The position numbers were made by a program, and so were the translations under genes. The notes below the pieces were generated by a model. The model was not told the origin of the DNA and made no database searches. It worked only from the letters and a program-made list of their open reading frames with translations. DNA of 64,000 bases from Modestobacter sp. VKM Ac-2982 (GTDB lineage Bacteria > Actinomycetota > Actinomycetes > Mycobacteriales > Geodermatophilaceae). Of the stretch, positions 60,780 to 64,000 are shown one piece after another. Position 1 is the first letter of the stretch, and every line of letters starts with the position of its first letter. The stretch is taken from positions 1-64,000 of the forward strand of contig NZ_JAPVBL010000007.1 of the NCBI RefSeq assembly GCF_026967935.1, given 5' to 3'.

Positions 60780-62837
60780 ATGCGGCCGACCGACCTCTCC
60801 CTGCTGCGCGTGCCCGGTGTGCCGACGGTGTCCCCGGACGGGGCGACCGCCGTCGTCGCCGTCAGCCGGCTGGACCTGGACGCCGACGAGTACCGCGGCC
60901 AGCTGTGGACCGTCCCGACCGACGGCTCGGCGCCGGCCCGGCCGCTCACCCACGGCCACCTGGACTCGGCGCCCGTGTTCTCCCCGGACGGGCGCTGGCT
61001 GGCCTACCTGTCGGCCGAGCCGAAGGGGAAGCCGCAGCTGCACGTGCTGCCCGCCGGCGGTGGCACGGCCCGGCGACTGACCGACCACCACCTGGGCGCC
61101 GGCACCCCGGTGTGGTCGCCGGACTCCCGCCGGCTGGCCTACACCGCGCGGGTGCCCGAGCAGGGGCGGTACGGCACCGACGAGGACGTGTCGCCGGATG
61201 CGGAGCCCCCGCGGCTGATCACCACGCTGAAGTACCGGGCCGACGGCGTCGGGTTCACCAACGACCGCCGCAGTCACGTCTTCGTCGTCGACCTGCCGGC
61301 CGACAACGCCGAGACCGCCGACGAGCAGCCCACGCCGTTCCAGGTCACCGGTGGAGACGCGGACGACACCGACGTGGCCTGGCGTCCGGACGGCGCGGAG
61401 CTCGCCTTCGTGTCCGCGCGGCACGAGGGTGCGGACACCGACCGGGTCACCGACGTGTACGTCGTCCGGCCCGACGGCGGTGGGCTGCGCCGGGTCACCG
61501 ACTCCCGGTCCGCCTGCGCCCACCCGGCGTACGACCCGGACGACCCGGCCGGCAGCACGATCTACCTCTCCGCGATCCCCGACCTGGGCCCGCTGGGCCG
61601 GGACTTCGTCGGCCGCAACACCACGCTGGCGAAGGTCGATGCCGCCGGCGGGCCGGTGGTGCCGCTGTTGGACCCGGAGGAGCACGACCGGGGCGACGAG
61701 ACGCCGGCCACCGTGGTGGCCGGAGGCGCCGCCCTCATCGGGATCCAGCGGCGCGGGGCGGTCGAGCTGCTGCGGGTGCCGCTGGACGGTGGCGAGCCGG
61801 AGGCGCTGGTCGAGGGGCAGTACACCGTCCGCGGGATCGGTGCCGGGGGCGGCGTCGTCGTCGCCACCGTCGCGCACGACCGCTCGGCGGGCGAGCTCAT
61901 CGCGCTCACCCCCGGACGGCGCCGGCTGATCACCAGTTTCGGTGCGCCGCTGCAGGCCACCGGCCGGCTGCACCGGATGCGCGAGACGACGGCCACCGCG
62001 CCGGACGGCTACCCGGTGCACGGCTGGGTCACCACGCCGCCCGGTCCCGGGCCGCACCCGGTGCTGCTGACGGTGCACGGCGGGCCGTTCAGCCAGTACG
62101 GGTGGACGCTCTTCGACGAGACCCAGGCCTACGTCGAGGCCGGCTACGCCGTGCTGATGTGCAACCCCCGCGGGTCGTCGGGCTACGGCCAGGCGCACGG
62201 GCGGGTGATCAAGGAGCACATGGGCGAGCTGGACGCCGACGACGTGCTCGCCTTCCTGGACGCGGCGCTGGCCGACCCGGGGCTGGACGCCACCCGCGTC
62301 GGGCTGATGGGCGGCTCGTACGGCGGGTTCATGACCACGCTGCTGCTCGGCCGCACCGACCGGTTCGTCGCCGGCATCAGCGAGCGGGGGTTCAACGACC
62401 CGGTGAGCTTCGTCGGCTCCTCCGACATCGGGTTCTTCTTCCCCGACGAGTACGTGGGCACCGACCCCGAGCGCGTCGCCGCACAGTCGCCGATGGCCTC
62501 GGCGCACCGGATCACCACGCCGACGATGGTGATCCACTCGGAGGAGGACTGGCGCTGCCCGCTGGAACAGGGCACCCGGCTCTACGTGGAGCTCAAGCGC
62601 CGCGGCGTCCCCACCGAGCTGCTGCTGTTCCCGGGGGAGGGGCACGAGCTGTCGCGGTCCGGCCGGCCGAAGCACCGCCAGGCCCGGCTCGAGCACGTGC
62701 TGCGCTGGTGGGGGCGCTGGCTCCCGACCCCGCAGAACAGCTCGGCCATGGGCGCGCTGCCGGCCGGGTCCGGCGGCGGCTCGGCCGGGCCGGACCCCGC
62801 CGAGCCGCTGACCGTGCAGGCGACCCGGGTCGACTGA
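60780..62837 (+). CDS. S9-family prolyl oligopeptidase / acylaminoacyl peptidase
   Basis: A 685-residue cytoplasmic serine peptidase. An N-terminal WD40-like beta-propeller (about 1-380; repeats such as FSPDGRWLAYLS, WSPDSRRLAYTA, WRPDGAELAFVS) gates a C-terminal alpha/beta hydrolase with TVHGGPFSQYGW (oxyanion), nucleophile GGSYGGFMTT, acid HSEEDWRCP and His GEGHELSR. It trims short peptides or N-acyl amino acids. The C-terminal 30 residues are a Gly/Pro-rich tail. Start fixed by the leaderless promoter. Confidence 0.93.
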   Translation: MRPTDLSLLRVPGVPTVSPDGATAVVAVSRLDLDADEYRGQLWTVPTDGSAPARPLTHGHLDSAPVFSPDGRWLAYLSAEPKGKPQLHVLPAGGGTARRLTDHHLGAGTPVWSPDSRRLAYTARVPEQGRYGTDEDVSPDAEPPRLITTLKYRADGVGFTNDRRSHVFVVDLPADNAETADEQPTPFQVTGGDADDTDVAWRPDGAELAFVSARHEGADTDRVTDVYVVRPDGGGLRRVTDSRSACAHPAYDPDDPAGSTIYLSAIPDLGPLGRDFVGRNTTLAKVDAAGGPVVPLLDPEEHDRGDETPATVVAGGAALIGIQRRGAVELLRVPLDGGEPEALVEGQYTVRGIGAGGGVVVATVAHDRSAGELIALTPGRRRLITSFGAPLQATGRLHRMRETTATAPDGYPVHGWVTTPPGPGPHPVLLTVHGGPFSQYGWTLFDETQAYVEAGYAVLMCNPRGSSGYGQAHGRVIKEHMGELDADDVLAFLDAALADPGLDATRVGLMGGSYGGFMTTLLLGRTDRFVAGISERGFNDPVSFVGSSDIGFFFPDEYVGTDPERVAAQSPMASAHRITTPTMVIHSEEDWRCPLEQGTRLYVELKRRGVPTELLLFPGEGHELSRSGRPKHRQARLEHVLRWWGRWLPTPQNSSAMGALPAGSGGGSAGPDPAEPLTVQATRVD

Positions 62838-62862
62838 CGAGGGCGCTGTCCCGCGCCCTCGC

Positions 62863-63297
62863 TCACCTGCGGCGGCGGACCACCGCGTAGCCGAGGCCGA
62901 GCAGCGCCGCGACCAGGGCGGTCTCGAGCGCCCGGGCCCGGGCGCTGGCGCGGATGATGCCGACGGCGTCCGGGCGTGCCTGCCGGGTGCCCAGCAGAGC
63001 TCCGCCGAGCGACGAGTCGACTCCCGCCCCGACGGTGACGATGTGCTGCGACGGTGAGTCGAGCCGGGCGGTGAGCCCGGCGCCGGCCAGTGCGCCGGCC
63101 AGCTCGGCGAGGTCGGCGCGGCCCGGCCGGGTCCCGGTGCCGGCGGTGGCCGCCGCCCGGAGGCCGAGCACGAACCCGCGGACGTCGTCGGCGACCACGT
63201 GGACGTCACCGCCCGCGGCGGTGACCCGCACGGGCGCACCGTCGACCTCGATCGACAGGTCGGCCGTCACGTCGAGGCGGGCCACCTCCGGGGTCAT
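62863..63297 (-). CDS. Hypothetical protein (144 aa)
   Basis: Not recognised. A beta-rich first half (VARLDVTADLSIEVDGAPVR, then VTAAGGDVHVVADDVRGFVL) is followed by a helical middle (LRAAATAGTG to LAGALAGAGLTARL) and a hydrophobic C-terminal helix (ALETALVAALLGLGYAVV) ending in RRRR, which looks like a tail anchor with positive cytosolic end. ATG at 63297 overlaps the stop of the upstream gene (ATGA), so it is co-translated with it. Confidence 0.65.
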   Translation of the reverse strand: MTPEVARLDVTADLSIEVDGAPVRVTAAGGDVHVVADDVRGFVLGLRAAATAGTGTRPGRADLAELAGALAGAGLTARLDSPSQHIVTVGAGVDSSLGGALLGTRQARPDAVGIIRASARARALETALVAALLGLGYAVVRRRR

Positions 63298-63542
63298 CCC
63301 TTGCTGGCGTTCTCGGCGGTGGTGATGCGCAGCGTCCCGTTCAGCCGCCAGGTGGCGCGGGGCGCGTCCGCGCCCGTCTCCCGCGGGACCTCGACGGTCA
63401 TGTCGACGAACTCGTAGTTGATCGCCGCGCCCTTGCCCGTCAGGTAGGCCCACATCTCCTTGCCCAGATCGGCGAAGCTGGTCGTCTCGTGGGACTTGAT
63501 GTCGCGCTTGCCGGTCGCAGTGTCGCTGTTCGACGTGGTCAT
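63294..63542 (-). CDS. Hypothetical protein (82 aa), coupled to the next gene
   Basis: Not recognised. A polar N-terminus (MTTSNSDTATGKRDIKSHET) leads to DLGKEMWAYLTGKGAAINYE and a beta-hairpin-like end with FVDMTVEVPRETG and WRLNGTLRITTAENASKG. GAGGAG lies 6 nt before the ATG at 63542, a strong ribosome-binding site. It overlaps the downstream gene by 4 nt, so the two probably act together. Confidence 0.68.
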   Translation of the reverse strand: MTTSNSDTATGKRDIKSHETTSFADLGKEMWAYLTGKGAAINYEFVDMTVEVPRETGADAPRATWRLNGTLRITTAENASKG

Positions 63543-63705
63543 GGAGCTCTCCTCGCTCGGGCGGTGGCCGCAGGGACACGGCGCTTCCGGACGTGCCGCG
63601 GGCGCGCTCGTCCACGGCTTCGGTTGCGCACTACCCGGTATGGCGTCGGCGAACCGACATCCGGAGCGGGCGGCTGAGGAGAGGTGGCCGGGCCACGAGC
63701 CGGTC

Positions 63706-63711
63706 TAGCGT
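63706..63711 (+). promoter_or_regulatory. -10 box (TAGCGT) for a leaderless small gene
   Basis: TAGCGT, 6 nt, ATG at 63718. Confidence 0.55.
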
Positions 63712-63717
63712 GTCCGC

Positions 63718-63996
63718 ATGGCGCTCATCTACCCGGTCCAGGCCGACCTCCCGGAGCCCGACGAGGACAGCGACGCCGACTTCGCCGAGCTCGCGGCCGA
63801 CCTCTCCGACAACTGGCTGGTCGAGATCGCCGTGGGGGAGGACGGGGACGACGCGTGCTTCGGCCCGCTCACCGCGAAGGCGGCCTGGGACCTGGCGGTC
63901 GACCTCGACGAGCGTCGGCCCGAGTGGTCGATCTCGGTGGTGCCGCTGCACGTGGCCGGGACGGCGGACGAGCTCGTGGACCTCTTCGAGGACTAG
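63718..63996 (+). CDS. Small acidic hypothetical protein (92 aa)
   Basis: A strongly acidic cytosolic protein (MALIYPVQADLPEPDEDSDA, C-terminus DELVDLFED). A predicted alternation of strands (NWLVEIAVGE, WSISVVPLHV) and helices (DFAELAADLSD, KAAWDLAVDLDER). Not recognised. Leaderless start at 63718; divergent from the 82-aa gene. Confidence 0.65.
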   Translation: MALIYPVQADLPEPDEDSDADFAELAADLSDNWLVEIAVGEDGDDACFGPLTAKAAWDLAVDLDERRPEWSISVVPLHVAGTADELVDLFED

Positions 63997-64000
63997 GAGC

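Overview
This is high-GC actinobacterial DNA (over 70% GC, dense short-spaced genes, many GTG starts, many genes starting 6-7 nt after a TANNNT -10 box). The gene set (DUF4193, DUF3710, DUF3159, DUF3000, Cei-like LytR_C, PpgK, coproporphyrin-type heme enzymes, LigC/PrimPol, DUF222-HNH) fits a free-living soil actinomycete. From protein character I would guess Geodermatophilaceae or a relative, which is inference only. No tRNA, rRNA, CRISPR array, insertion sequence or prophage was seen.

Layout. (1) 1-14338 is a conserved actinobacterial block: sigA (5' end only), ppgK, an inositol monophosphatase, a Cei-like LytR_C protein, an APH-fold phosphotransferase, DUF4193, an unknown gene, dut, DUF3710, an alpha/beta hydrolase, an OB-fold protein, DUF3159, two TrkA/RCK genes divergent from a KimA-like APC transporter, and a TrmA-family methyltransferase. 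As I recall it, this is the gene order of M. tuberculosis Rv2703-Rv2689. (2) 14339-16830 holds small lineage-specific genes. (3) 16933-19139 is dxs with a translationally coupled thiamine-binding protein. (4) 19280-26052 holds fadB/fadA and a xylose-type sugar ABC operon, which look inserted relative to the conserved order. (5) 26138-33076 resumes the conserved block: RNase D/HRDC with a coupled orphan LuxR-type HTH, DUF3000, hemE, cgoX, dps, chdC, msrB. (6) 33165-41903 is accessory: small secreted and membrane proteins, cspA, a LysR regulator with a divergent EamA exporter, and PrimPol and LigC flanking a secreted tripeptidyl-aminopeptidase-like lipoprotein. (7) 42030-53861 holds a DUF222-HNH gene whose start codon lies in a LexA-type box, a RibD-like reductase, treZ, a MacAB-type efflux operon on the opposite strand, and treY-treX. 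(8) 54458-63996 holds uvrB, a terC gene behind a yybP-ykoY-type (Mn2+) riboswitch, a second terC without one, an MFS transporter, an S9 peptidase and three small unknown genes.

How the genes work together. Heme is made by the coproporphyrin branch (HemE, CgoX, ChdC), with the iron-storage protein Dps between cgoX and chdC. TreX, TreY and TreZ convert glycogen to trehalose and PpgK phosphorylates glucose with polyphosphate. KimA-like permease plus two RCK proteins form a plausible potassium module. LigC/PrimPol, UvrB and the SOS-boxed HNH gene form a DNA-damage theme. Strong perfect hairpins close most convergent or operon-end junctions.

The observations most worth checking are the Mn2+ riboswitch on only one of two tandem terC genes, a multi-hairpin leader before DUF4193, the KimA-RCK pairing, the Dxs/thiamine-binding coupling, the SOS box on the HNH gene, and a cluster of REP-like hairpins at 32399-32555.
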